A DNA stretch of 60,000 nt from Tubulanus polymorphus (taxonomy: Eukaryota; Nemertea; Palaeonemertea; Tubulaniformes; Tubulanidae). Below, piece by piece: positions 33,998-44,392 of this stretch (its first letter is position 1; each line of letters starts with the position of its first letter). Made by a program: the position numbers and the translations under genes. The notes under the pieces are model-generated. The model worked only from the letters and a program-made list of their open reading frames with translations, made no database searches and was not told where the DNA came from. The stretch is taken from positions 12,445,951 through 12,505,950 of the forward strand of contig NC_134035.1 of the NCBI RefSeq assembly GCF_964204645.1, read 5' to 3'.

Positions 33998-36158
33998 ATG
34001 TGTCGTTTTACCGTCAATTTTCAAGGCGTTTCTTTTTCTACGTTTTTGGTGGTTTTTACCTGCGCAATTATGTTACCTTTAGGTAAGTGATCATCGATTC
34101 TTCACTTCTAAAAGGACGTTTATATTTTCTTTTTTTCCATTCAATTCGATTGATGTGAAAAACAAAAAGCCTGGCTCAGAAAATACCTCATTAGCTTTTT
34201 ACAAGTTTTGATCAGTTGTGATTCTATCCGTTTTGTGTTGAGAGTAAGGACTATAAGAAGTAATGCAATTGCGTTATAAGCCGCAGACATTGAGACATTC
34301 TGCGTGAATTGTAGATTTAGTCGAGTGCAAGGTCACGAGTTATTCGAGTTCATTTGTGGCTAAAGTAAACGACAGGGAATCATTGGTAAGATGTCCGACT
34401 GGTTTAGTGAAAGTTTCCTGTCATTGCACGCCGTGGAAACACTGTGACGGTAGCAAATTCTACAGAAATGGCTGTGTAGGGTTTAATTCCGGTAAAACTG
34501 GCGAAACAAAGGTAATTCAGCTGAACTTTATTTGTTGTTGGCAAAAATTTTAAAAAGCAGAAAATCTACTCGTCCTGAAGAATGAGTCAGATCTACAACT
34601 CATGCTTCTACTTCGACAGGTATCGGTGAAATCAAGCTCAAAATTAGATAATTTCTCGACATTTCTCGACGTCTGCGGGTTCGAGATATTAGATTACGTT
34701 TCGGAATTTTGGTAGCAATCTCTTTAAAAATACCCGATCGAATTTTTTTTCAGAGCGTTATAAAATGCACTGACGAACAGAAAATCTATTTCACAATGTC
34801 GACTACTTCTTGGCGAGCGAATCCATCAGTAACGTGTCCACAAAATTCAATAGCTGTCTCCTGCACAGCGCATACGAAGTTAGTATATAATATATAGAAA
34901 AAGAGCAAATCGCCTTTAAAATTAGTACATCATCAGTATGCAGTGGCTTTCTTTGGCTGGGAAAGTTATCAATAACAGTTTTTTAAGTAAATGTGCTTTT
35001 TTTTCTAGAAATATGCCTGGTTTTCATTAACCCTTTCAGTGCGTCTACACCACAGTGCGGTGTATAAATCATTGATAGATTTTGCTAGTACACCGCACTG
35101 CGGTGTATTGATGTAATTAGTAATTTGTAATTATCTCTATTGAAAAATGGCAGCACGTGTCAAACATAGTGAAATACTAGTAACTAATGATACACCGCAC
35201 CGCAGTGTAGACGCACTATAGTGGTATTCCCGTTGTTCAACACACTAGGGTGCAATTTTTTAGAATTTTCAAATTATCTCCAGCACTATAGGGTATTAAT
35301 TAGTCAGCACTGAAAGGGTTTTAAGCAAATAATTTGTTCCCAAAAATCGTTCGGCTTCCTATAGAAGTTAAACGTTGCCCTATACAACTTGATAGGGTAA
35401 TCCTTCTATAATTGTTTTGATCGTCTGTGTAGACATATTCGTCAAAGTAGATATTTTCATTTCCCAAGTAATGAAGCATCTTAAAAAACACTAGAAATGT
35501 CACTAGTGTAAATATACCCGGTAAACGAAGACTTGTGATGACTTCAATTAGAGTTACCTTTTTCTTTTATTTGTAGATGGAGGTACGCGTCTAAGAGGAC
35601 TAGAATCATAAACAAGAGAACTTGTAAAGTATCGTCGTGCAACAAATGTACAACCCAGGCTCGATGTATGACCAATCAGTCAGTTGGAAAAGGTAAAGTC
35701 CAGTTCAATCGATGACTCTTGGCTTCGAATCTTGAAGGTGGCTGAGTTTCTTGGTCGAATGTTCTTCTATCTCCCCGTAATCGTGAAAAGACACCTGGAA
35801 CCCCGCGTGGCGCTCGGCGGTTTGAATAACGAAAAGAAAACACTATCATTTGAAATGTAGCGTTCTTTTGTTTTCAGATCTCAAAAATATGAAGCGTATT
35901 GGTTGTAAATTCAGAGTTGCGATGGGTCCAAGGGTTCCAGCTTTTGTTTATAAAACGATTCACAATGTATCGGAGCTGGTTTGTACCGGAGCGTGTGTTA
36001 ACGATCTCGTTCACTGTAGATCTATAGAATATTTCTCAGCCGCGAACAGTTCATCAAAAACGTGTAATTTACATAGAGAAACTGACTTTACCAAACAGAG
36101 ACAAACTGGATGGATTTATAAAATTGTCGAGCCCAGCACTATCGATATGAGTCGATAA
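33998..36158 (+). CDS. Array gene F: secreted Cys-rich protein with PAN-like C-terminus
   Basis: Exons 33998-34082, 34315-34511, 34754-34878, 35577-35692, 35878-36158; GT-AG (exon 3 donor GTTAGT, exon 4 donor GTAAAG), phases 1,0,2,1; about 267 residues. Signal peptide MCRFTVNFQGVSFSTFLVVF. Exon 2: DLVECKVTSYSS, LVRCPTGLVKVSCHCTPW, HCDG, RNGC, NSGKTGETK. Exon 3: IKCTDEQKIYFTM, PSVTCP, VSCTAHT. Exon 4: RTCKVSSCNKCTTQARCM then TNQSVGK. Exon 5: RIGCKFRVAMG, ELVCTGACVNDLVHC, CRSIEYFSAANSSSKTC, GWIYKIVEP, ending TIDMSR rather than the TITVS of its sisters. 18 Cys. The most compact gene of the array (2.2 kb). A 292-bp inverted-repeat element sits in intron 3 and a SINE in intron 4. Confidence 0.83.
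35029..35320. mobile_element. piggyBac-like MITE in intron 3 of gene F
   Basis: Perfect 14-bp ends AACCCTTTCAGTGC and GCACTGAAAGGGTT, flanked by T-rich TTAA-like sequence (TCATTAA left, TTTTAAGC right). CCCTTT ends beside TTAA are typical of piggyBac-type non-autonomous elements. Inside, three near-palindromes of the type ACACCGCACTGCGGTGTA occur at about 35048, 35092 and 35191. Confidence 0.7.
35699..35845 (+). mobile_element. SINE-like repeat with tRNA-type B box (copy 3)
   Basis: GTCCAGTTCAATCGATGACT, GGCTTCGAATCTTGAAGG (B box), GGCTGAGTTTCTTGG, CGTGAAAAGACACC, CGTGGCGCTCGGCGG. Same intron position as in gene E. Confidence 0.68.
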
Positions 36159-36224
36159 GATTTGAGCGACGTTTCGACTAAAAAATTATTAGCCATCATT
36201 TTTGCTTGGGATTTTTTGCGTTCC

Positions 36225-36560
36225 ATATCGGTGCAGAACGATTTTGGCGGTATAGAGAGTATGGCGGTACTTTTATGGCGGCATTTCTCTTTTTTTCTTT
36301 TCTCTTTTGAGGGACCTGTTTTATACAAATTATTCTTTAGTTTCTACAGGCCCCTCCAGGTCTAATTTACTGTATTTTGTATTATGCTTTGTACACTATG
36401 CTGTAAATTATATTTGAAAAATAAAGTGTTCAAGTGTTCAAGTATATCAGGGGTATTTTACTATGTATTTGTTTAGAGATATACTACATTGAGAAAACCC
36501 GACGGTAGGCCGGGTTGGCGGTATATAGGAGGGTCGAATATCGGGGCTTGACGGTAGATT
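36225..36560. repeat. Repeat shared with gene C flank, split by a poly(A)-bearing insertion
   Basis: GTGCAGAACGATTTTGGCGG and ACATTGAGAAAACCCG match the gene C 3' flank. Between them (about 36270-36440) is extra sequence ending GCTGTAAATTATATTTG, AAAAATAAAG, GTTCAAGTGTTCAAG, which looks like a 5'-truncated LINE tail. Its AATAAA at 36420-36425 could also end gene F transcripts. A third relative of the GGCGGTATAGAGAGTATGG word is at 37965-38010. Confidence 0.55.
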
Positions 36561-37779
36561 GAATCCGTTCATCGTACGTGTAACCCGTAATGAGGGCAAT
36601 GTCCCAAAAAGGATTCACTTCTGAATCGATTTTAGAGTGAGTTGAACCTTTATGTAAAACTGATAATCAAATGTAGATGATTATTTATGATACAAATGAA
36701 TGAATGTTATAGAGGAGGAGCTGTGTTAACCTGCTATAAAAAAAACAGGTGTTACGTAAACTCTAATAAATCTAGTTTATATAATAAAGACTTCTATGTT
36801 GAGTAAACATCCCGCTATCCCTGCACCAGTAGTGCCAAACGGTGAAATTAGATTTTTGGTTATATGTATTTGATATTCTTGATTTTATTTTTTATTCGCA
36901 TTTAGTGCATTGTAGCTTCATCGGAAAAATGATTGGAGATGATCGAATTGAACTGTTTAATTCATGTAAATGTGTTAAATCTTGATGTGCACTTCCTTTG
37001 TGAATAGATTGAATGTAACTGTAACACGATACTGAAATTAGTGAATATCCTCAATCTTATAAATATTTTTATACATATTCTCTTTTTTGCCATGTTGTTG
37101 CTTTTCTATCTGATTCTATATCCTCTTATTGTCGTTGTAATGGTTTCAAGTGAATAATAATGAACTGTATGAATTGCTGTGTACAGGATAGGTCACGTTA
37201 TACATACTATACGCAAAACATAATGCTAGAATTCATGTTAATAAGCGTTATAAAAAAAAAACATTTTAGATAAAATCGAAAATTTTAAGATTAGAAAATT
37301 TTCCTGTGCAGAATAGATATAATATACAAATTCCATAGCTATCAATTTCAAAATCATTTTTATCGTTAGTTACATTAAACATATGGTCATGTTAGAAATC
37401 ATATTTCAATTCTGTCCAACGTATCTTGACAATTCTTTAGACTAACGGAAAATGTTGAAATGGATCGAAATACATGGATTTTAAATGGGAAGTTAATAAA
37501 TGATAACGTTTCAGTTAAAGGTTGTTTTCATAATTTAAATCTCGATAGTAGGAGTAGGAGGCTGCAATGTCTTCCGTTATAACGCCATCTCGGAGTATAG
37601 AATATTATGAAACTCTCTCATTCACCGAAGCTGAAACCGGCGCGACGGTACGGTATTGAACCGCCAGGTCGCGATGCGTACTCCCAATAAACCGCTCTTC
37701 TCTGTAATGTCCGTCGTCAAACTTATCACAGATCGGTGCCAGAAAACTGCGGTCGTCTAGCTTCACGCTAGGTGCGACA
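36561..37779. other. Intergenic, very AT-rich, no gene seen
   Basis: Between gene F and the candidate exon at 37780. I see no exon or named repeat. Bases 37600-37779 are less AT-rich and may be a promoter for that exon. Confidence 0.4.
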
Positions 37780-37834
37780 ATGAAGTACAATCCATTTATT
37801 ATCTTAATCGGGATTAACATAATCGGATTAGCCG
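37780..37834 (+). CDS. Candidate signal-peptide exon of a further gene
   Basis: ATG then MKYNPFIILIGINIIGLAG, a basic N-terminus with a hydrophobic run, ending at a good donor G|GTAAGT in phase 1. That is the same length class and splice phase as exon 1 of the array genes. The protein sequence itself is not like theirs, and I found no matching exon 2 (VEC...CPxG) downstream, so it could open another gene or be chance. Confidence 0.35.
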
Positions 37835-39885
37835 GTAAGTTCTAGTGCAACCCGTTTGTATTTTCGCTATTTGTTGTAGATTAACGTGTGAAAATATCCC
37901 GTTCGTAAACCGTATATTGGACGATGTCAGCTCCTGATATAGCGCGCCCAAATCAGTGATTTAGGATTTTGGCGTTATAGAGAGTATGGTGGTTTATCAG
38001 GGGTTAATTTTGAGTGGTCTACGACAGAATATGAATGTTCCGATCTTAGTAAGACAACCTGGCGTCGACGGGGGAAGGGTATCCCACTGAAACCTGACCG
38101 CTATGGAAACTTACCGGGGACAGGGGAAATTCCACATTATTTTTCAGAAAGATATAGCCACGAAGTTGCTTGATTTAATAGAATCACTTAGTACGGCCCG
38201 GAGTAATTATACGCGCTCAGATCGAAGTAAAATGTGAAGGATTTTTTTGGAAGTCGTTGTCAGATCACACGTAACCAAATGAGAATAAAGGGGTCGCTTA
38301 TATATTATTACTATACTATCTTTCATACTGGATACTCATACTTCAACGTTTTATGGTTTATATGTCGGGTCACCTAAATTTTATTGAAACATCTGTCTCA
38401 GAAAGCTAATTAATTATTAAGTTGCAAGAATTCTCTGGCGTTAAGTTGTAAACGTCCCGCTGTACAATGCAATATATTCCTGATGTCGACAGCAAATAGA
38501 AATACAGGACCATGCCGAGGGCGGGGGCTTCGGGGTAGCAAAGGTACCCCTACAAAGCGTCCTTAAAAAAGTCAGTGTCAAAAAATTTGGGTCAAGGTTT
38601 TTCGAAATTTGGATGCAATTTCCATTTTTTCTTTTGAAAAATGAATAGTAATCAATTCTCAAATAATATACGAAAGGTGAGTGCCCCTTGAAATAAAACT
38701 GCCCCTAAAATAGCTCGGCACGGGCCTGGCGTAGTAGACTATTCATACTTGTATTAACGGAGTTTTGAAACGAATAGAAAATACGGTTGAAACTCTTAAC
38801 ATCTTATTTGAAATAAGAAACTACACCAGGTATTCGACGGGGTTCAAATAGAAAAAAATAAGCCATTTTTACTTTGCGAGTCAAACCAAACAGTATTGTA
38901 TCATAACGCACGATCAAATGAAAAAAATCAATTCAATACTTACTTCACATTATTGACTTCGCTCTTCGGGTGTTTATGTTTCTTGCCGGAAAGTGTTCGC
39001 GAATGTTCTTCAGTCTCCTTGAAATTAGTTCGACGTAATTAAATATTAAACACTTCAGGTAAACAGGTACTTGAAGAACCGCGGGTGTATATTATATACT
39101 ATAGTTCATTAACGTGTCTATCAATGAACGAGAGTCCGCGTTGTAATTATAATATTAATGTATATACCAAACTAAGAATAGGTAGTCGAAAAGTTTCGTT
39201 AAGCTATAAATTATTCAACGTCTCCTTGAGCAATAGTTTATACGACGTTTTAAGGTTTTCAATGATATAATAAGGATATCTTGTATAACTCGTGATTTTC
39301 CTAGAACATTAGAATTCTATGACTATCGAGTACCATTGATAAGAAACTATATCCGAGTTATGACGAAAGATCTATAGAGCATCCTACAATAAATTATGAA
39401 GTCTGAGAATATTTCCTTAAGGTTATAGTTTATTCAACGTTTCAACTTTATCCATAATAGGCATTTTCAGGAATACTGAATTATGAGGTTTTCCTGGAGA
39501 TTACCACTGAGATTACCACTTTGTGGGAACGTTGGAAAATAGTACTACGAGCTCAAGATACATTTCTGACTCCATTGTTTGTCGCTCTAAGCTCTGGATA
39601 TTGTATTAACCGTTTCTGTGTTCGCTTATTGAATACGGAATCGAATATGACTTGAACATTTACAACTTGAAAGTGTCAATAATGCGGAATGCACGAATCC
39701 GTTGCGAAAGAGATACATAATTCACGCGCTGAAAGAATGTGATGAAAGTACAGATCGTGATAATATGGTTTTGATTATCGAAAAAACTTGAGTTGAAGGC
39801 AAACGCTTTAAAAATCGATGTGTACAGACATTCGTAACGTTATCACCGTAATCTCCATTTCTGTTCATCTAGAGGCGTAACATGT
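37835..39885. other. Intergenic with dispersed repeats
   Basis: Holds a fragment of the GGCGTTATAGAGAGTATGG repeat (37965-38010), the 38508-38730 element, and a decayed F2 foldback at about 39380-39545 (CTACAATAAATTATGAAGTC, GTTTATTCAACGTTTCAACT, CATTTTCAGG). No exon recognised. Confidence 0.4.
38508..38730. mobile_element. Repeat with 'caggcccgtg' ends, copy 1
   Basis: AGGACCATGCCGAGGGCGGG ... AGCTCGGCACGGGCCTGG, with GTCAGTGTCAAAAA, GGGTCAAGG, TTCGAAATTT and GAAATAAAACTGCCCC. A second copy in the same orientation is at 53502-53780 with the same word order. Confidence 0.65.
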
Positions 39886-40132
39886 GTTCAGAACTTCGAC
39901 ATTTCTAACTGCAAACATCAGATATTAGATATTTTATCAGCTCAATTCCAAAAACTGATCATCCACACTTCACATGTGTTCACTACTTCACCGTTGACCT
40001 ACAAACACCAGACATTTAGACATTTTATCAGAACACTTCGAAAAACTGATCACTTCACATGTGTTCAGTACTTCACCTGAGACATTTTTGATTAAAAATG
40101 ATCTACAAACACGAGATATTAGACATCTGGAT
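39886..40132. repeat. Imperfect tandem repeat, ~90-bp unit, about 3 copies
   Basis: Units start ACATGTGTTCAGWACTTC and run through CAAACAYCAGATATTAGA, CATTTTATCAG and CGAAAAACTGATCA. A reverse-complement copy lies at about 46440-46605 (GATCATCAACTGG, GTTCTGAACACATATGAAGT, CTGATAAAATGTCTAATAGC). Confidence 0.7.
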
Positions 40133-40511
40133 AGCGCACTAACAGGAGGTTGTTGTCTGGACCTCACACTATAAACAGAAGTGAATGTTTGGTGGGTGCG
40201 GGGGTGTTGGGGGTGTTAGGGGTGGTTGGTAGATGGTTCTAGGCAGCATATTGATACCTGAAGGGATATTTCATATATTACATAAGTATATGAGCAAAGA
40301 TGCGTTACGTTTGTTGATTCTAAGATCAAGTTGATGTAATATTATCAATGTACGTACGGTATAGATTGATTAAAGCTCGATAAATAAAATCAATCATCAA
40401 CATTCATGAGCATCTCATCATATACTTATATAAGAGCGTCTTATTACTATTTATCACTTATATACTGTCTTAATCATGATATGACCAGATAGGCGAGCTA
40501 GGTACGAGGAC

Positions 40512-41069
40512 ATGAATATAGGCGAATTTATCGAAACGCAATCAGTACCCCAACTGCGCATTATCGACGCATGTACTCGTTTTGAAGTATGGTATTCGGC
40601 ACATCTATCTAAAGGTATACTCGATTTTGGGTACCGTACTTGCCTTACCATGCTCGTGATGAAGGCGCGCCGTGATGAACTCACCGAAGCGAAGGGTGAG
40701 TTCAAGAGCATGGTAAGGCTGAGTATACACGATGAAAGAAAATGCCGGCTACTCATTTGCAAATCGGCCACATTCGTCGCAACGAAAATCAAAACCCTCA
40801 TTTATCCACAAAGGACACACGCAAAATTGAGTACCCTATACTCGTCGAGTACCGTACCCGGAATTAGACACGTTTCGATAAATTCACCTAGACCCAGTTC
40901 GATGCTGATACTGCCGCACATTCATAATTCAGAAAGAAAAACTGTTATCGTCGATTGCGACTTTCATATACTAACTAATATCGACAGATTATCAAAGGCT
41001 TCAGAACAGCGTTGGGATATTATTCTGTATGTATTTTGTATACGTTTTAGCCGTTTTAGCCGCCGTTAA
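40512..41069 (+). other. 185-codon open frame, possible decayed LTR-element integrase piece
   Basis: The frame is the longest non-repetitive one in the right half. Residues 17-30 read IIDACTRFEVWYSA, which resembles the DxxTRF start of Gypsy-type integrase cores, and EAKGEFKSM further on resembles the D-x-GEF element. No catalytic D/E triad, zinc finger or LTR was found, and the rest is unlike any family I know. May be chance. Confidence 0.25.
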
Positions 41070-42350
41070 AAACTATATCACTTAAAAACACTTCAACCAC
41101 CATTAAAACTTGAATAGTGAGCAACGGACTGCGTTTAAAAGGCTTTTAAACACATTTTGACAAGAGCGCATATACCATAATGCCAGATATGTGTTAAAAT
41201 ACAACGAAATATATGTTATGAGTTTCGTCGTTAAAACCTGCGCTGCGTGACTAGCAAACGTGCAGCAAAGTATTTTTGTGAATTTTGACCATTGCATTTA
41301 AATGCATTAAATCAACCTTATTTGAAGTTGAAAAGGTCGGATTTATCAGATACGGTTCGAAACATCGTGTCATTTCAATTTTCAATAATTTTCAATCTTA
41401 GTTTGATTAAATATTGTATTTACCTTTTCCATTTGTGTGCAGGGGGTTTTATGGAATATCAAATCACACAGAATTTATCATTATTTTGTTAAAATAAGAT
41501 GATGTAGCTACGCACATATGAAGTGACATTTTGAGGAGATAAGACCAGGAGGTTAAAGAGGTGCGCGGGACATCGATTAGTTGCGTTTTGGAGTTTTTGA
41601 ATAAGATGTCAAATAAGCGAACTATGTGAACATCTCTACTATTACTGTTCAGATTATGTATTGATGCGTAAATAATCCTTAAATTCAACAACCGACAGAA
41701 AATATCACGAAGAGACGCTGCCATCCACAGATACAGTAAGATAGTAACCTCTCAAGAGTGGACAGTCGTGTTCCAATTACGTATGTAGCGTCCTAGGAGA
41801 TTGCATCCAATTTCTGACGATTCCCTGTGAACATGGACACACGTTAACTTTCATTCATGTCGAATAATCTACCTGACAGACAGCGTCCAAACATTCTTTA
41901 TCATCAATGCAGCCGATGCGTTATGTGTTTCTTATATCTCAATAATTCTAACGGCCTGTCAGTGACGGCCAATCATCAAATCTTACTCGCATTCCAGTCG
42001 AATGCATGCTTGCTGATAAGGGCCTTTCTGAGGGTGGTTTTGTTCTGAGCAAATAAAACCTTTTAACAGTACGCTAAATCGACTTCAATTACAGATGAAC
42101 TGACCGGTACAAACCTGGTCGGTTTCCTCCCTATCCTACCCCGGCAGGAATTCAAACCTGATGCCATCAGGTTCGAATCCCTGTCGAGGGGGATGCACAG
42201 TCATAGCATCCTTATTTTGAATCAATTTAAGTTCATTAGAATTCATAGTTTTTTCTTAAACTAAAGATATAAAATCTAATGTAGATAGAAATAATTATAA
42301 CAACTTAGTCTCTTCACGATTGATAGAACACTATATCCGTGTTGACGCGA

Positions 42351-42641
42351 TGTAGAGAGAATCCCACAATTATAACGAAAAAGTCCGAAAATGAAACTTC
42401 GAGATAGTAGTTTATTTCAACGTTTCGACTATATCCTAATAGTCACCTTCAGGAATAATCTTCATTATTCCTGAAGATGACTATTAGGATATAATCGAAA
42501 CGTTGAATAAACTACACTAGCTCAAGGAATACAGTATTCCTGAAGATGACTATTAGGATATAGTCGAAACGTTGAAATAAACTACTATCTCGAAGTTTCA
42601 TTTTCGGACTTTTTCGTTATAATTGTGGGATTCTCTCTACA
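42351..42641. mobile_element. Foldback element, family F2, best copy
   Basis: TGTAGAGAGAATCCCACAAT ... ATTGTGGGATTCTCTCTACA with arms AAGTCCGAAAATGAAACTTC and the complement. The middle carries an inverted copy and two direct copies of the CCTGAAGATGACTATTAGGA / ATAGTCGAAACGTTGAA core. Related left flank (42317-42350) repeats at 7147-7191. Confidence 0.85.
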
Positions 42642-42910
42642 ACTTAGTCTCTAGCGCTGCATTGAATCAAAATCAGTTAATTCTAAATGTTCAAAGTGAA
42701 ATTGGTAACCGATTACTGTAGATGGAACTGACTGTTAACAGAGTTTTAGCGGAGTACTCATTCTATCAGACTCTGCCGTTGTTTCTGTGTTAGAAGCATT
42801 GTACACGAATACGTATGAATATCCCAGGTGCGATCAAGCTTTGCCTTGTATCGCGTTTTGTTTTACGCGCTATTGAAGAATTCGTTTTTTATTTACTTGA
42901 CTGAATTCAG

Positions 42911-43144
42911 CATATGGGCGACAACTTCTCGACATATTCGAGTTTCATAGCTTCCGATATGTACACGAACGAGCACTATGGACGCTGTTCCGTAGCTGTC
43001 AGAGTTACATTTGACTACATCTGGACGGAAAGGACTTCACTTCGAACATTAGATGCCATTGCTCTGGTACAGGTTCCGGAATTTATCGAGAAATGTAATA
43101 ATGTTAATAATCCCACAATCACAAAGCCGCAAAGCTTGAATTAA
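42911..43144 (+). CDS. Candidate terminal exon of an unknown gene
   Basis: A T-rich tract ends in CAG at 42910, then an open frame of 78 codons (HMGDNFSTYSS, GRCSVAVRVTFDYIWTE, LVQVPEFIEKC) ends in TAA, and AATAAA follows at 43202-43207. The layout suits a last exon. No homology recognised and no partner exon with matching phase found. Phase 0 does not fit the phase-1 donor at 37834. Confidence 0.27.
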   Translation, partial: HMGDNFSTYSSFIASDMYTNEHYGRCSVAVRVTFDYIWTERTSLRTLDAIALVQVPEFIEKCNNVNNPTITKPQSLN

Positions 43145-43254
43145 ATATGTATTTGACTGAAGATTAATCGTACCCACGTACGTACTCTTACCTGGAATGG
43201 AAATAAACTAGTTCAATCTAGATGTTTTGGAATAGCAATGCGACCGGTTACTCT

Positions 43255-43497
43255 AAAGCTGCACTCACACGGGGACGATTTTGCCCGGGGTCAAATCCGC
43301 ACGGATCAGGCCTGAGTCTTAACTAAAACCCGTGCCTAAACAATGCTTAAACAAAGCGGAGTCATTTCCGGAACCGGTTAAAATCCACACAATAATTCGA
43401 CCCGTGCTAAAATTTGGCTCGGGCCTAGTCCGACTCTTTTTGTGGGCCCCGACTTTGCCTGATTGACCCGGGCCCATTTGGCACCCGGTTGTTCCAA
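43255..43497. mobile_element. Foldback element, GC-rich 'ggcccgggcc' family
   Basis: GCTGCACTCACACGGGGACG, CCGGAACCGGTTAAAATCC, TGCTAAAATTTGGCTCGGGC match the 10174-10469 element in order. Confidence 0.65.
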
Positions 43498-43984
43498 GAT
43501 TTGACTCTAAACAGATTTAGTTGGCCACATGCATCTAATTCGATGAACGTTTCAAAATAAATATTAGAATTTCCGGAATATTAGGAAATTATTTCGATTT
43601 ATTTGCAATTGAAATTAATGTGTTTAAATGTATTCATTTGCACGCGTTGAAAATTAAACGGCTTCCCGTGTTGAAAACGGCTGCGTGTAATTGATGTGAA
43701 AATGCGGATGAAAGCAAACGAGTTGAGGTTTTAATTAGCTCTGAGTAATCAGTCAGTCAGTCAGCAGCCACGGGACTAATTGAATTTCCTAAAGCCGCAG
43801 ATGTCACGTGTACACGATTACCGCGTATATATACACAGCTATCAAACAATAGTTACAATTTCTATAGTCGTAAAAAATCCATAACGACAGAGATTCGAAC
43901 GCGCGTCATTTTTGTGTCAAGAATTTACACATTGAACTCTAATTACAGATATTTCAATATTTCATCGCGTTACAGTTATATCGA

Positions 43985-44105
43985 AGAATCCCACACTATA
44001 AGAATGAAAGTAAAGCCCGAAATGATTCCTGGGTTTTAGAAATGTGCTATTAGGATACGGTCGTAACGTCAAAATAAGCTTCTAGGTCAAGGGGACATTT
44101 CTGAC
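43985..44105. mobile_element. Decayed F2 repeat
   Basis: AGAATCCCACACTATAAGAA, AAAGCCCGAAATGATTCCTG, GGATACGGTCGTAACGTC. One arm only. Confidence 0.5.
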
Positions 44106-44392
44106 GCGGCGCACTCATTCGTGCGATCGTAACTTTTCGATTAGATGAACATTGGACGTGGTCTCGTTCGTGCTCTAAGTCTACGAGATTTCAATTAGCT
44201 GATTGAAACACCTGTAGTATACTATTAACGAGTCGCTATGTACCGAGACATCTCCGTTTAAACAACTGACATGTCGTAAAAATTCCATTAAACAAGTGTC
44301 AAATGGAGCTTCGCACTAAAACGGCTTCACTGTTACGCATATAGGACAAGCTGCATAACCATTGGCCAAGCGGACTAGTTCTACTGGTCTGG

